NCBI RefSeq assembly: GCF_013408425.1 | Contig: NZ_JACBYV010000001.1 | Coordinates: 2,108,001-2,172,000, forward strand | Direction: 5' to 3' | Length of the DNA: 64,000 nucleotides | Source of the DNA: Pseudomonas flavescens | GTDB taxonomy: Bacteria; Pseudomonadota; Gammaproteobacteria; Pseudomonadales; Pseudomonadaceae | Part shown: piece by piece, positions 63,974 to 64,000 of the stretch | Layout of the letters: every line of letters begins with the position of its first letter | Numbering within the stretch: the stretch's first letter is position 1 | The notes under the pieces: generated by a model | Seen by the model: only the letters and a program-made list of their open reading frames with translations | Database searches by the model: none | What the model was told of the DNA's origin: nothing | Position numbers and translations under genes: made by a program

Positions 63974-64000
63974 ATCCAGCCTCGTTTACTTCTTCAAGGT

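Overview
The window is a chromosomal segment of a high-GC gammaproteobacterium, almost certainly a Pseudomonas sensu lato. Gene order is the main evidence. The block cmk-rpsA, the tyrA/aroA fusion, hisC-pheA-serC-gyrA, mtnA/mtaD, ubiG-mupP-yciK, rluB-scpB-scpA-yciO-PHP, yciI-cpxR-spy-cpxS, and trkH...cyaB-agt1-plcP follows the PA31xx-PA32xx region of P. aeruginosa as I remember it. Three families of REP-like palindromes also fit. I see no rRNA, tRNA, CRISPR array, phage or intact transposase.

Layout. (1) 1-2.0 kb: divergent catB (cut by the window edge) and catR, for catechol degradation. (2) 2.1-13.4 kb: a long leftward run of housekeeping genes: cmk, rpsA, aromatic amino acid and serine biosynthesis, and gyrA. 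(3) 13.4-16.9 kb: a divergent methylthioadenosine salvage pair (mtnA-like/mtaD), then ubiG. The MtnA has lost most active-site motifs. (4) 16.9-25.5 kb: an inserted ureide-catabolism block (hpx type) separating ubiG from mupP: allantoate amidohydrolase, ureidoglycine-type aminotransferase, a polar amino-acid-type ABC importer, an RpiR regulator, and HpxX/AtzE/HpxZ-like proteins. (5) 25.7-28.8 kb: mupP, a VOC protein, yciK, and a diguanylate cyclase behind a sigma-54-type promoter. (6) 28.9-34.6 kb: leftward operon PHP nuclease-yciO-scpA-DUF4261-scpB-DUF1289-rluB. (7) 34.7-37.6 kb: yciI and the CpxR/Spy/CpxS envelope-stress module. (8) 37.6-38.5 kb: composite REP array. (9) 38.5-46.8 kb: accessory LacI-controlled operon of a TonB-dependent receptor, an LLM monooxygenase, an alpha/beta hydrolase, an aldo/keto reductase and an orphan sulfonate-type binding protein. 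(10) 46.9-50.9 kb: nitroreductase, an eight-unit 113-bp REP array, YkgJ, TrkH and a DUF962 protein. (11) 51-54.5 kb: cyaB and the phosphate-starvation glycolipid pair plcP-agt1, with a good Pho-box candidate. (12) 54.5-63.6 kb: AraC regulator, CsaA, EamA transporter, SelW-like protein, a FimV paralogue, a MarR/MFS efflux pair and recQ. (13) A MITE-like element near the right edge.

The most interesting items are the LacI/TonB/LLM operon with twin operators (no described system comes to mind), the in-place MtnA with a degenerate active site, the hpx island with an operator motif shared by its two promoters, the Pho box in front of plcP-agt1, DUF4261 lodged between scpA and scpB, and the higher-order REP arrays. 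All calls come from reading the sequence. No database search was run, and comparisons with P. aeruginosa are from memory.
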